A stretch of DNA of 35,551 bases from Candidatus Solibacter usitatus. GTDB taxonomy: Bacteria > Acidobacteriota > Terriglobia > Bryobacterales > Bryobacteraceae. Below are positions 1 through 7,055 of this stretch, piece by piece (position 1 is the stretch's first letter; each line of letters opens with the position of its first letter). The position numbers and the translations under genes are program-made. A model generated the notes under the pieces. It did no database searches, was not told where the DNA came from, and worked only from the letters and a program-made list of their open reading frames with translations. The stretch spans positions 1-35,551 of the forward strand of contig JACRBC010000115.1 in NCBI GenBank assembly GCA_016213245.1. The letters are read 5' to 3'.

Positions 1-59
1 AGTTTCTCCCGGTCAGCAGGCTTCACCACCAGTGGTTTTTTCGGACGTCCAGTGCGCAT
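1..59 (-). CDS. IS630-family transposase, N-terminal fragment
   Basis: Only the first 19 codons lie in the window; the gene runs off the left edge. The reading starts at an ATG (complement of 57-59), preceded by a GGAGAG ribosome binding site six bases away. It begins MRTGRPKKPLVVKPADREK, the usual opening of IS630-type transposases, which carry an N-terminal helix-turn-helix followed by a DDE catalytic domain that cuts and pastes the element at TA dinucleotides. The catalytic part is outside the window, so activity cannot be judged. Family assignment rests on recognising the N-terminal motif only. Confidence 0.72.
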   Translation of the reverse strand, partial: MRTGRPKKPLVVKPADREK

Positions 60-99
60 GATGCTCTCCAAAACGAACTCAAGACCATTATGCGGCAGA

Positions 100-125
100 C
101 GTCCAACTTATGCAATGAACTTATA
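100..125 (-). mobile_element. probable outer end of the IS630-type element
   Basis: About 45 bases upstream of the transposase start, base composition drops and a 7-base motif (AACTTAT) occurs twice, at 105-111 and 118-124. Read outward on the minus strand it gives TATAAGTTCATTGCATAAGTT-like sequence ending in TA, as expected for an IS630 terminal repeat next to its TA target. The partner end is not in the window, so the exact border is a guess. Confidence 0.4.
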
Positions 126-227
126 ACTCAGGACACTAGAGCCTCGCCACACATCCAAGAGTGGGAGGGACTGTGATATGAGCGTAACATAGATCTCGGG
201 CCGCTTCACTTGTGTTCAATTATTGTC

Positions 228-1616
228 ATGTGTAAACACATATCGTTCCTGACGGCCGTTTTCCTCCTCCTGGCGCCGACTCCCGCCACTGCCCAGCCGG
301 CCGCCGGACGCATCCGCCGCCTCGGACCGGTGGCGGGCCTCGACCGGCAATCGCCGGTTTCCGTGCAAATCCACCCTGCGACCTATGAACCCATTCATTT
401 TGTTTGGGATGCGGAAGCAGACGAAGGGCTGCTGACCGTACCCACCCTCACGCCAGCGGGCCGCTACAATGTCCGCTTGAACTGGCGCGAAGCCGGGGGC
501 ATGGCCCGGTCCCTCGTCACTACGCTCGACGTTGCCGCTCCGCCACCGCTCCGCTCCTCCTCGGTCCCGCCCGTCATTCTTCTCAACGGCTTCCAGTTTC
601 CGGACAACCTTCTCGACCTGATTCGCTTCGGAACCTGTCCAGTTTCCCAGTCATCACCCCGATCGCGCTCGACATTCGGGGAGATGGAGAACCTGCTCAC
701 TGCGCAGGGGATTCAAGTTCTGTTCTTCGACAACTGCGTGGAGTGCCGCGGAGGCGGCATCGAAGAGTGCGGCCAGGCACTCGGCCGGTTCGTGGCCGGC
801 TATCCGACCGACTCCGGCCAACCCGCCGAACAGGTGGACCTGGCCGGCCATAGCATGGGCGGCCTGATCGCCCGCGCCTATCTCGCCGGGAAGAAGCCTG
901 GCGGTGGCTTCGAGCCGCCCGAACCTCACCGCGTCCGCAAGTTGGCCCTGCTGGGAACGCCCAACTTTGGCTCCTACCGTGCCCTGGACGTGCCATTCGT
1001 CTCCGCGCAGTTGCCGCAAATGCTCCCGGGCAGCAACTTTCTCTGGGAGTTGGCCACATGGAATCAGGGCAAGGACGACCTGCGCGGCGTGGATGCCCTC
1101 GCCCTGACCGGCAACGCATGCGGCTTCTCCGGCGTGGACAACGCCGCCGACGGCCTGGTGACGCTGATGAGCGCCTCCATCGGCTTCGCCCGGGAGCCGG
1201 AACGGACGAGGGTGCTGCCCTATCGCCACAGCGGCTCGACCTTACCCCTGTGCGGCGCCAAGACGCCTTTGGCGCAGGTCGATGGTCCCGAGCACCTCAC
1301 CGCGCGCGCCCTGCTCTCGTTCCTGCAGGACACGGAGGAGTGGAAGACCATCGGCGGCGCCGCCGCCGAGGACTTCGTGCTGCTGCGCTATGGGGCGGGC
1401 TTCGCCGCCCTGCCCGGGGCCTCCCGGTTGATCTCCGGCGCCGGCGTCGAGTGGACCAGGAGCCCCGGCGCCAATCCCGCCAATGTCTTCTTCGCCGAGC
1501 TGCTCCCCGCCGAAGCCACCGACCTGTGGTTCAATCTCGGCGGCATGTGGCTGCGCTTCGACGCGGCAATCCCGGCCGGAACCACCGCGGCGGTCAGGCT
1601 GGAGCCCCCGCAGTGA
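228..1616 (+). CDS. secreted alpha/beta-hydrolase (lipase/esterase-like)
   Basis: Likely hydrolyses an ester outside the cytoplasm; substrate unknown. Counting from the ATG at 228, residues 1-23 form a signal peptide (hydrophobic FLTAVFLLL, then ATAQ). After an N-terminal beta-rich stretch comes the fold start PVILLNGF (about 115-122, oxyanion loop) and the nucleophile elbow AGHSMGG with Ser209. Candidate acid and histidine are in NAADGLV and GPEHLT. About 85 further residues after the hydrolase core form an unassigned C-terminal domain. A TTG six codons upstream (210) is an alternative start; neither has a clear ribosome binding site. The 3' end overlaps the convergent hemG by 23 bases. Fold is clear; function beyond esterase/lipase is not. 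Confidence 0.8.
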   Translation: MCKHISFLTAVFLLLAPTPATAQPAAGRIRRLGPVAGLDRQSPVSVQIHPATYEPIHFVWDAEADEGLLTVPTLTPAGRYNVRLNWREAGGMARSLVTTLDVAAPPPLRSSSVPPVILLNGFQFPDNLLDLIRFGTCPVSQSSPRSRSTFGEMENLLTAQGIQVLFFDNCVECRGGGIEECGQALGRFVAGYPTDSGQPAEQVDLAGHSMGGLIARAYLAGKKPGGGFEPPEPHRVRKLALLGTPNFGSYRALDVPFVSAQLPQMLPGSNFLWELATWNQGKDDLRGVDALALTGNACGFSGVDNAADGLVTLMSASIGFAREPERTRVLPYRHSGSTLPLCGAKTPLAQVDGPEHLTARALLSFLQDTEEWKTIGGAAAEDFVLLRYGAGFAALPGASRLISGAGVEWTRSPGANPANVFFAELLPAEATDLWFNLGGMWLRFDAAIPAGTTAAVRLEPPQ

Positions 1617-2973
1617 CCGCCCGCGCCGCCGCCCGCCCCGTGCGCACGCAGTCCGAGATCCCGATCCCTTCGTAGGCGTTGCCGGCTACTTCGAGTCCCG
1701 GCAGACCGGCCAGGATTTCGCGCACCTGGCGTATCCGGGCGGCGTGTCCCACAGGGTACTGCGCCATCGATCTGCGCCACCGCCGGATGCGCGTGAATGC
1801 CGGCTCGGCGTCCCACCCCAGCAGCCGTTTCAGCTCGCCCCGCACCGCCGCAAGCAGCTCCCCGTCGCTCCAGTCGAGGATCCCCTCGTCCCCGGCCCCC
1901 CCGAGGAAGCAGCGCAGCATAACGTGGGAATCCGGCACCCGGTACGGAAACTTCGCCCCGACAAATGTGCAGGCGACCAGCGATCTGCGCTCCTTCGCCG
2001 GAACCAGGAACCCGAAGCCCGGCGGGATGTGCCCGCATTGTTCCCGCCGGTAGCCCAGCGCCAGCGTGATGGATGAGCTGTACTCCACCCCTTCCAGCAG
2101 GCCAGCCAGGCGTTCATCCACACCACGCAGCAGCGCCCCTGCCTGCCACGCTGGGCAGGCCATGATCAACGCCTCCGCAGTCACATCTTCGCCGTTGACC
2201 CGGACCGAGTATCCGCCGGCATGCCTCTCCACGCGTTCCGCCCGGCCGGTGATGACCTCGCACTGCCCCTGTATTCGCCGCTCCAGCTCGCCCGACAACG
2301 CCGCCAGGCCGCTTTTCAGCGTCTGGAATAGCGGCGCCGTCTCGCCGCCACGGGGCGCCCGCTTCTTTGCCGCCAGGACGCCGCGCGTCAGGCTGCCATA
2401 TTTCGACTCAATCTCCACAAAGCGCGTCAGCACGCTGACCACGCTCAGCCGGGCCACCGAGCCCCCGTAGACCCCGGCCAGCAGCGGTTCTGCCAGGTAG
2501 TCCACCGTCTCCCGGCCGTAGTGGTCGGTGATGAATTCCTCTACCGTGCGGTCGGGCAGCGGAACGGCGGGCGGCTTGCGAAAGTACTCCAGGCCCATCC
2601 GCATCTTGGTGCTCCAGGAGAGCAGCGGGCTGAAGGCAACCGGCAGGATGCGGGTCGGCACCATCATCAGGAGTCCGTCGGGCAGCGGGACCAGCCGGCC
2701 GCCCTTCACCAGGTAGGTGACCCGCTCGTGGTCCTTGGAGCCGATCAGTTGATCGCCCAGCCCCACCTCCCGGATCAGCTCGGCCGCCGCCGGCTTGGCC
2801 GCCAGAAAGCTGTCCGGCCCGCCCTCCAGGACGCAGCCCTCCACCGTCTCGGTCTGGATCACTCCGCCGAGGACCGGCTGCGCCTCAATGATGGTGGAAC
2901 GGCGGCCCGCCTTCACCAGCTCATAGGCCGCAGCCAGGCCGGTGATGCCGCCGCCGATAATCAGCGTCCGCAC
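1594..2973 (-). CDS. hemG: protoporphyrinogen/coproporphyrinogen III oxidase (HemG/HemY-type)
   Basis: FAD-dependent, oxygen-using oxidase of late haem synthesis: removes six electrons from protoporphyrinogen IX (or coproporphyrinogen III in the coproporphyrin route). The 459-residue protein opens with the dinucleotide-binding motif LIIGGGITGLAAAYEL (residues 4-19) and EAQPVLGGVIQT, typical of this amine-oxidase-like family, and is of normal length. The start is GTG, one base after the hemE stop, so translation is probably coupled. The C-terminal motif GLEVAGNAYEGIGISDCVRTG is the usual second FAD-contact region. Which substrate is used (CgoX versus classic PPO) cannot be told from sequence alone, because no hemH or hemQ is in the window. 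Confidence 0.92.
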   Translation of the reverse strand: MRTLIIGGGITGLAAAYELVKAGRRSTIIEAQPVLGGVIQTETVEGCVLEGGPDSFLAAKPAAAELIREVGLGDQLIGSKDHERVTYLVKGGRLVPLPDGLLMMVPTRILPVAFSPLLSWSTKMRMGLEYFRKPPAVPLPDRTVEEFITDHYGRETVDYLAEPLLAGVYGGSVARLSVVSVLTRFVEIESKYGSLTRGVLAAKKRAPRGGETAPLFQTLKSGLAALSGELERRIQGQCEVITGRAERVERHAGGYSVRVNGEDVTAEALIMACPAWQAGALLRGVDERLAGLLEGVEYSSSITLALGYRREQCGHIPPGFGFLVPAKERRSLVACTFVGAKFPYRVPDSHVMLRCFLGGAGDEGILDWSDGELLAAVRGELKRLLGWDAEPAFTRIRRWRRSMAQYPVGHAARIRQVREILAGLPGLEVAGNAYEGIGISDCVRTGRAAARAVTAGAPA

Positions 2974-2974
2974 G

Positions 2975-3997
2975 TCAGGGCTTAAACTCGCGGACCATCT
3001 GCACCACGGCCTTCACGTTCTCCACCGGCGTCTCCGGCAGGATGCCATGGCCGAGGTTGAAGATATGGCCGGGACGAGTGCCGGTGCGCTTCAGAAGTTC
3101 ATGTACCTTCTGCTTCAGTTCCGGCAATGGGGCGAACAGCGCGGCCGGGTCCAGGTTGCCCTGGATGGCCGAGCGGTAGCTGATGTCCATCCACGCCTGG
3201 TCGATATTCAGCCGCCAGTCCACGCCCATCACGTCGCCGCCGGCGGCGTGCAGCTCGCGGAAATAGCCCGCCGCGCCGGTGCCAAAGTGAATCACCGGAA
3301 CGCCGGTGGAGCGGATGCGCTCGATCAGCGCCCGCGAATACGGCGCCACGTAGCGCACGTAGTCGTCGGCGCCCAGCGCGCCCACCCAACTGTCGAAGAC
3401 CTGGATCGCGCGCGCGCCGGCGGCCACCTGCAAAACGGCGAACGGCCCCAGCACGTCCACCAGCTTTCCCATCAGCCGGCGCCACAGCGTCTCGTCGTTG
3501 TACATCAAATGCTTCGTGTTGATGAAGTTGCGCGAGGCCCCGCCTTCGATCATGTAGCTGGCCATGGTGAACGGCGCGCCCACGAAACCGATCACCGGCA
3601 CTTTGCCGGCCAGCGCTCCGGAGACCATGCGGATCGCCTCGCCCACGTAGCCCAGGTCGTCGGTGTTGGTCGTCGACAGGGTGTCCACGTCATGGGACGT
3701 GCGCACCGGGTTGTCGATCACCGGGCCTTCGCCGGTGGTGTACTTCAGCTTCAGCCCCATTGGCTCCACCGGCAGGAGCAGATCGGCGAAGATGATGGCC
3801 GCGTCCACGTCCAACACCTCCACCGGCTGGAGGGTGACTTGGGCGGCGAGGTCCGGCCGGCGGCAGATCTCCAGGATCGAGTGCTTGGCGCGCACTTCCC
3901 GGTACTGCTTCATATACCTTCCGGCCTGTCTCATGAACCAGACCGGCCGCACATCAGTGGGACGCCGGCGGCAGGCGTCAAGAAATCGGCTGCTCAT
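2975..3997 (-). CDS. hemE: uroporphyrinogen decarboxylase
   Basis: Decarboxylates the four acetate side chains of uroporphyrinogen III to give coproporphyrinogen III; cytosolic and cofactor-free. The protein is 340 residues, normal for the family. Both signatures are present: PVWFMRQAGRY (residues 18-28), with the substrate-binding Arg, and IGFVGAPFTMASYMIEGG near residue 130. The ATG chosen (complement of 3995-3997) overlaps the apbE stop as ATGA, so the two are translationally coupled; longer in-frame readings upstream only antisense-read apbE. It is followed one base later by hemG, placing two steps of the same pathway in one transcript. Confidence 0.95.
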   Translation of the reverse strand: MSSRFLDACRRRPTDVRPVWFMRQAGRYMKQYREVRAKHSILEICRRPDLAAQVTLQPVEVLDVDAAIIFADLLLPVEPMGLKLKYTTGEGPVIDNPVRTSHDVDTLSTTNTDDLGYVGEAIRMVSGALAGKVPVIGFVGAPFTMASYMIEGGASRNFINTKHLMYNDETLWRRLMGKLVDVLGPFAVLQVAAGARAIQVFDSWVGALGADDYVRYVAPYSRALIERIRSTGVPVIHFGTGAAGYFRELHAAGGDVMGVDWRLNIDQAWMDISYRSAIQGNLDPAALFAPLPELKQKVHELLKRTGTRPGHIFNLGHGILPETPVENVKAVVQMVREFKP

Positions 3998-5040
3998 GGG
4001 AGGGACACGCATGCGAACTCCGTTCTGTCTTCGCACAGGAAGACTTGAAACTCCTTGGGCTTGTGCTGGGCGGTCCATTCCCGCCCCTGGATGAAATAGG
4101 GCTTTGTCCAGGCTTCGCTGTCCAAGGTCCGCGGCGCAATCACCGAGACCGACAGCACTCCCCGCGCCGGATAGCCAGTGCGCGGATCCATAATATGGCT
4201 GTACGTCACCCCGCCCGCCACGAAAAACTTTTCCGATGTCCCCGACGTCGACATCGACGCATTCTTCAGAAAGTACTCGGCCGCCGTTCTGCGTCCATCC
4301 CGCGGGTCCGGAATCGTCACCCGCCACCCTCGCGGCTCATCCGGCGGCGTCCCGATCCCATAGATGCTCGAGCGCCCCGCGGACACGATGCCACTCCCCA
4401 CGCCGCTCTTTCTGAGCGTCTCCACCATCCGGTCCACCGCGTACCCTTTGCCGATTCCTCCGGGGTCCATCTCCACTGGCGCGTCGAATCGAACCGTGCG
4501 CGCCCTGGCGTCCAGCAGAATGTGACGGTAGCCCATGCGCGCCTGCGCCGTGCGGATCTCCGCCCGGTGCGGCAGCCGGCCGTCCTGCTTGTAGAATCCC
4601 CAGATCTTCATCAGCGGGCCGACCGTGATGTCGAACGTACCCTCGCTCGCGCGGCTGTACTCCAGGCATCGCTCGAGCAATCGGAACAACTCCTCCGACA
4701 CCGGAACCGCCCGCTTGGCGGCTTCGCGGTTCACCCGGCTCCACTCGCTCTCCGGGCGGTAGTTGGAGAGCAGTTGGTCCAACCGGTGGGCTTCCTCGAA
4801 GGCCTCTTCCATCGCCGCGTCCAGTCCGAAGCGGTCTCTTCCATAAGCGGCCACCGTGTAGGTGGTTCCCATCGCGTCCAGCGAACGCTCCAGCCGCAGA
4901 AGAGGAGCCGCCGTTTGCCCGGCCGCGGCGGGCCATGCGGCAAAAAGCGCGATGAACAGCACGGACACCCCGAGGAACCCGCCTTGCGCGGGCCCTGGTC
5001 TCGCTTGCTTCTCAGGGCTGTTGATCGCTGCTGGATACAC
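3994..5040 (-). CDS. apbE: ApbE-like FAD:protein FMN transferase, divergent
   Basis: ApbE enzymes move FMN from FAD onto Thr/Ser of exported redox proteins. The 348-residue protein has a long basic N-terminus and a hydrophobic segment (VSVLFIALFAAWPAAAG, residues 25-41) consistent with export or membrane anchoring. Family motifs seen: PVEMDPGGIGKGYAVD (188-203), NASMSTSGTSEKFF (260-273) and YSHIMDPRTGYPARG (280-294). Two normally conserved spots differ. The GGN/GGD motif before the Ig-like strand reads AGRSSIYG (221-228), and the metal site, usually ADALAT-like, reads DSEAWTKP (307-314). It may be a distinct ApbE subfamily or have altered activity. It overlaps hemE by four bases and sits downstream of rbfA with a 98-base gap. 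Confidence 0.85.
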   Translation of the reverse strand: MYPAAINSPEKQARPGPAQGGFLGVSVLFIALFAAWPAAAGQTAAPLLRLERSLDAMGTTYTVAAYGRDRFGLDAAMEEAFEEAHRLDQLLSNYRPESEWSRVNREAAKRAVPVSEELFRLLERCLEYSRASEGTFDITVGPLMKIWGFYKQDGRLPHRAEIRTAQARMGYRHILLDARARTVRFDAPVEMDPGGIGKGYAVDRMVETLRKSGVGSGIVSAGRSSIYGIGTPPDEPRGWRVTIPDPRDGRRTAAEYFLKNASMSTSGTSEKFFVAGGVTYSHIMDPRTGYPARGVLSVSVIAPRTLDSEAWTKPYFIQGREWTAQHKPKEFQVFLCEDRTEFACVSLP

Positions 5041-5138
5041 GGCTCATGCGGCGCTCCCCGCGGAGCACCTGATTTTAGCCTACAACCACGGCCCCTGCTG
5101 GAGCAATAAAAGCACGTATTTTCTTACGGATATGACGG
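5041..5138. other. rbfA-apbE intergenic gap
   Basis: No gene fits here. On the minus strand there is a TAAAAT hexamer preceded by TTGTAGGC that could be a weak -10, and a small G/C inverted repeat (GCTCC/GGAGC) just upstream of apbE. A separate promoter for apbE-hemE-hemG is possible but no convincing -35 is visible. Confidence 0.3.
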
Positions 5139-5516
5139 CTAGGAATCACCCTGCCCTTGCTCGCCCTTGGCGCGTCCGCGTCTGGCCCGGCGCAGCAAGC
5201 GCTCGATGGGCGCGCCCGACAGGGCCTCCGAGTCGGCCCGGAATCGCAGCTCCGGCATGCGGAACAAGTCCAACCGTTGCATCAGTTGGCGGCGAAGGTA
5301 AAGCCTGGCCGAGGTGAGCCCCTCCAACGCGGCCGCGCGCTCCGCGGCGCCTCCGGGAAGCGCAACCAGCACGTCGGCACGGTGCATGTCCGGCGAAACC
5401 ACCACGTCGGTGACGTCCACCAGCGTGATCCTCGGGTCGTCGGACTCGAACCGGATCAGCTCGGACAGCTCCTCCCGCATCTTCTCGGCCACCCGGCGCG
5501 TACGCAATGGATCCAC
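5139..5516 (-). CDS. rbfA: ribosome-binding factor A
   Basis: Small KH-type RNA-binding protein that acts in 16S 5' processing and late 30S maturation. The 125-residue reading contains the family opening RTRRVAEKMREELSELI, the SDDPRITLVDVTDVVVSPDM core strand region, and a basic C-terminus (RRARRGRAKGE). The GTG at 5516 was chosen because it begins eight residues before the conserved RVAE motif. A longer reading to an ATG at 5576 would start inside a REP-like palindrome, so it is less likely. In many bacteria rbfA follows infB and ylxP directly; here a reverse-strand glycosyltransferase gene intervenes, so rbfA probably has its own promoter or depends on read-through. Confidence 0.9.
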   Translation of the reverse strand: MDPLRTRRVAEKMREELSELIRFESDDPRITLVDVTDVVVSPDMHRADVLVALPGGAAERAAALEGLTSARLYLRRQLMQRLDLFRMPELRFRADSEALSGAPIERLLRRARRGRAKGEQGQGDS

Positions 5517-5566
5517 TATTTCAGGGTAACCCACCGCGCCCGCCGCCCGCGCCCCTTCCATCACGG

Positions 5567-5594
5567 CCGGGGACATACTTCAGTGTGTCCCCGG
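5567..5594. repeat. REP-like palindrome
   Basis: A near-perfect 28-bp palindrome: nine-base arms CCGGGGACA and TGTCCCCGG pair exactly and the inner bases (TACT/AGTG) continue the stem with one T-G pair. It lies between the divergent rbfA and glycosyltransferase genes. A second CTGAAGTAT, matching the interior, follows at about 5608-5616. There is no T-run, so it is not an intrinsic terminator. Extragenic hairpins with GGACA/TGTCC cores resemble REP sequences mobilised by RAYT transposases; no RAYT gene is in the window, so this is inference. Confidence 0.6.
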
Positions 5595-5643
5595 CTCGCC
5601 CCCTCGCCTGAAGTATCGTGAATGGGATAGGTTCGAACGCAAA

Positions 5644-6735
5644 ATGCCGGAACTCGCCGTCATCGTCCCCACGTACAACGAGCGCGAAAACGTCCTTCCA
5701 CTCACCGCCGCCCTCAGGCAGGCGCTGAAGGGCATCGACTACGAGGTCGTGTTCGTCGACGACGACTCGCCCGATTCCACCGCCGAGGTGGTCCGCGGCC
5801 TCTCTTTCGAGGATCCCCGCGTCCGCATCGTCCACCGCGTCCACCGCCGCGGACTGGCCTCCGCCGCCGTGGAGGGCATGATGGCCACCAACGCCCCCTT
5901 CCTGGCCGTCATCGACGGCGACCTGCAGCACGATGAAACCCTGCTGCCTGAAATGCTGCGCCTGCTGCGCGCCGGCGGCCTGGACCTGGTGGTCGGCTCC
6001 CGCCACCTGGACGGCGGCAGCATGGGGGAGTTCTCCGCCACCCGGGTCGCCCTGAGCCAGTTGGGACGCAGGCTCAGCGCGCTGGTCTGCCGCGCACACC
6101 TCTCGGACCCCATGAGCGGCTTCTTCATGCTCACCCGCTCTTACCTGAACGAGGTGGTGCGCTCCCTCAGCCTAGTAGGCTTCAAGATCCTCCTGGACCT
6201 CGTCGCCGCCGCTTCCCGGCCCGTGGTTATCCGCGAGATCGGTTACACCTTCCGCAACCGGCAGCGCGGTGAGAGCAAACTGGACCTGCTGGTGGGCCTG
6301 GAATACCTGGAACTGCTGCTGGATAAGCTGTTTGGCGAGTGGGTGCCGGTCCGCTACATGCTCTTCGGCCTGGTCGGCGCGGTGGGCGTGGTGGCCCAAC
6401 TGCTGCTCGTCGTGTTGCTCATGAGCGCCGCCAGGTTGCCCTTCGGCCCGGCCCAGCTCTACTCCAGCATCCTGGTCATCGCCCTGAACTACACGCTGAA
6501 CAACCAGATGACCTTCCGCGCCCGGCGCCTGCACGGATGGAGGTGGCTCTCCGGCCTGGTGCTGTTCCTGGCCGCCTGTTCAGTGGGCCTTTTCAGCAAC
6601 GTGATCGCCGCCGGCGCCCTGCGGCAGTTGGGCCTTCAGCTTCCGCTGGCGTCCCTGGCAGGAATCGTCATCGGGTCCATCTGGAACTACGGCGTCAGCT
6701 CGATTCTCGTGTGGCGCGTGAACCGCCGGCGCTGA
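5644..6735 (+). CDS. family-2 glycosyltransferase fused to GtrA-like membrane domain
   Basis: Dolichol-phosphate-mannose-synthase-like: likely transfers a sugar from a nucleotide donor to a polyprenyl phosphate, with the C-terminal part helping to flip or anchor the lipid-linked sugar. Residues 1-230 are the GT2 domain, with IVPTYNERENV (7-17), the VFVDDDSPDST nucleotide-binding turn (37-47), the metal-binding DGD (91-93) and SDPMSGFFML. Residues about 232-363 are a GtrA-type domain with four hydrophobic segments (for example VRYMLFGLVGAVGVVAQLLL) and the ALNYTLNNQMTFR motif between them. It is encoded against the flanking operon, between DUF503 and rbfA, ending 11 bases from DUF503 tail to tail. 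The glycan target is unknown. Confidence 0.9.
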   Translation: MPELAVIVPTYNERENVLPLTAALRQALKGIDYEVVFVDDDSPDSTAEVVRGLSFEDPRVRIVHRVHRRGLASAAVEGMMATNAPFLAVIDGDLQHDETLLPEMLRLLRAGGLDLVVGSRHLDGGSMGEFSATRVALSQLGRRLSALVCRAHLSDPMSGFFMLTRSYLNEVVRSLSLVGFKILLDLVAAASRPVVIREIGYTFRNRQRGESKLDLLVGLEYLELLLDKLFGEWVPVRYMLFGLVGAVGVVAQLLLVVLLMSAARLPFGPAQLYSSILVIALNYTLNNQMTFRARRLHGWRWLSGLVLFLAACSVGLFSNVIAAGALRQLGLQLPLASLAGIVIGSIWNYGVSSILVWRVNRRR

Positions 6736-6746
6736 AAGGGCTCCCG

Positions 6747-7034
6747 CTACTCCAGCCACTCCACCGAGGCGCTCACCAGGCAGCGGCCCAGAAACGCCGC
6801 CGCCGCACGCTCGGCCGACTCCAGCACCTTTGCGGCATTCTCCCGCGACCCTGACACGGTCACCGCCGCGACCACCGACCGGTTGTGGAGTTCGTGGTCC
6901 TCCACCTCCGACACCGCCAGGTTGAAACCGGCGCGCAGGCGGTCCTTCAACCCGCGCACCCAGTGGCGCTTGTCTTTGAGTGAGTGCGCCTCCACAAACT
7001 CCAGTTCGAGGGTGAGAAGGCCGACCGCCGGCAT
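6747..7034 (-). CDS. DUF503 (YlxP-like) protein
   Basis: A 95-residue protein with the DUF503 pattern: LLTLELEFVEAHSLKDKRHW near the start (strand, then SLKDKR), VSEVEDHELHNRS in the middle and a C-terminal SVEWLE. In Bacillus and many other bacteria this family (YlxP) sits between infB and rbfA and is thought to take part in ribosome maturation, but its molecular role is poorly defined. Here it begins 21 bases after infB on the same strand, which supports membership of the rimP-nusA-infB transcript. Start is the ATG complement of 7032-7034. Confidence 0.88.
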   Translation of the reverse strand: MPAVGLLTLELEFVEAHSLKDKRHWVRGLKDRLRAGFNLAVSEVEDHELHNRSVVAAVTVSGSRENAAKVLESAERAAAAFLGRCLVSASVEWLE

Positions 7035-7055
7035 GGCGTCAGAATACCTCTCAGG

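Noticed and set aside
5517..5576. Longer rbfA starting at ATG 5576
   Set aside because: The start codon would lie inside the REP-like palindrome and the added residues do not resemble the family.
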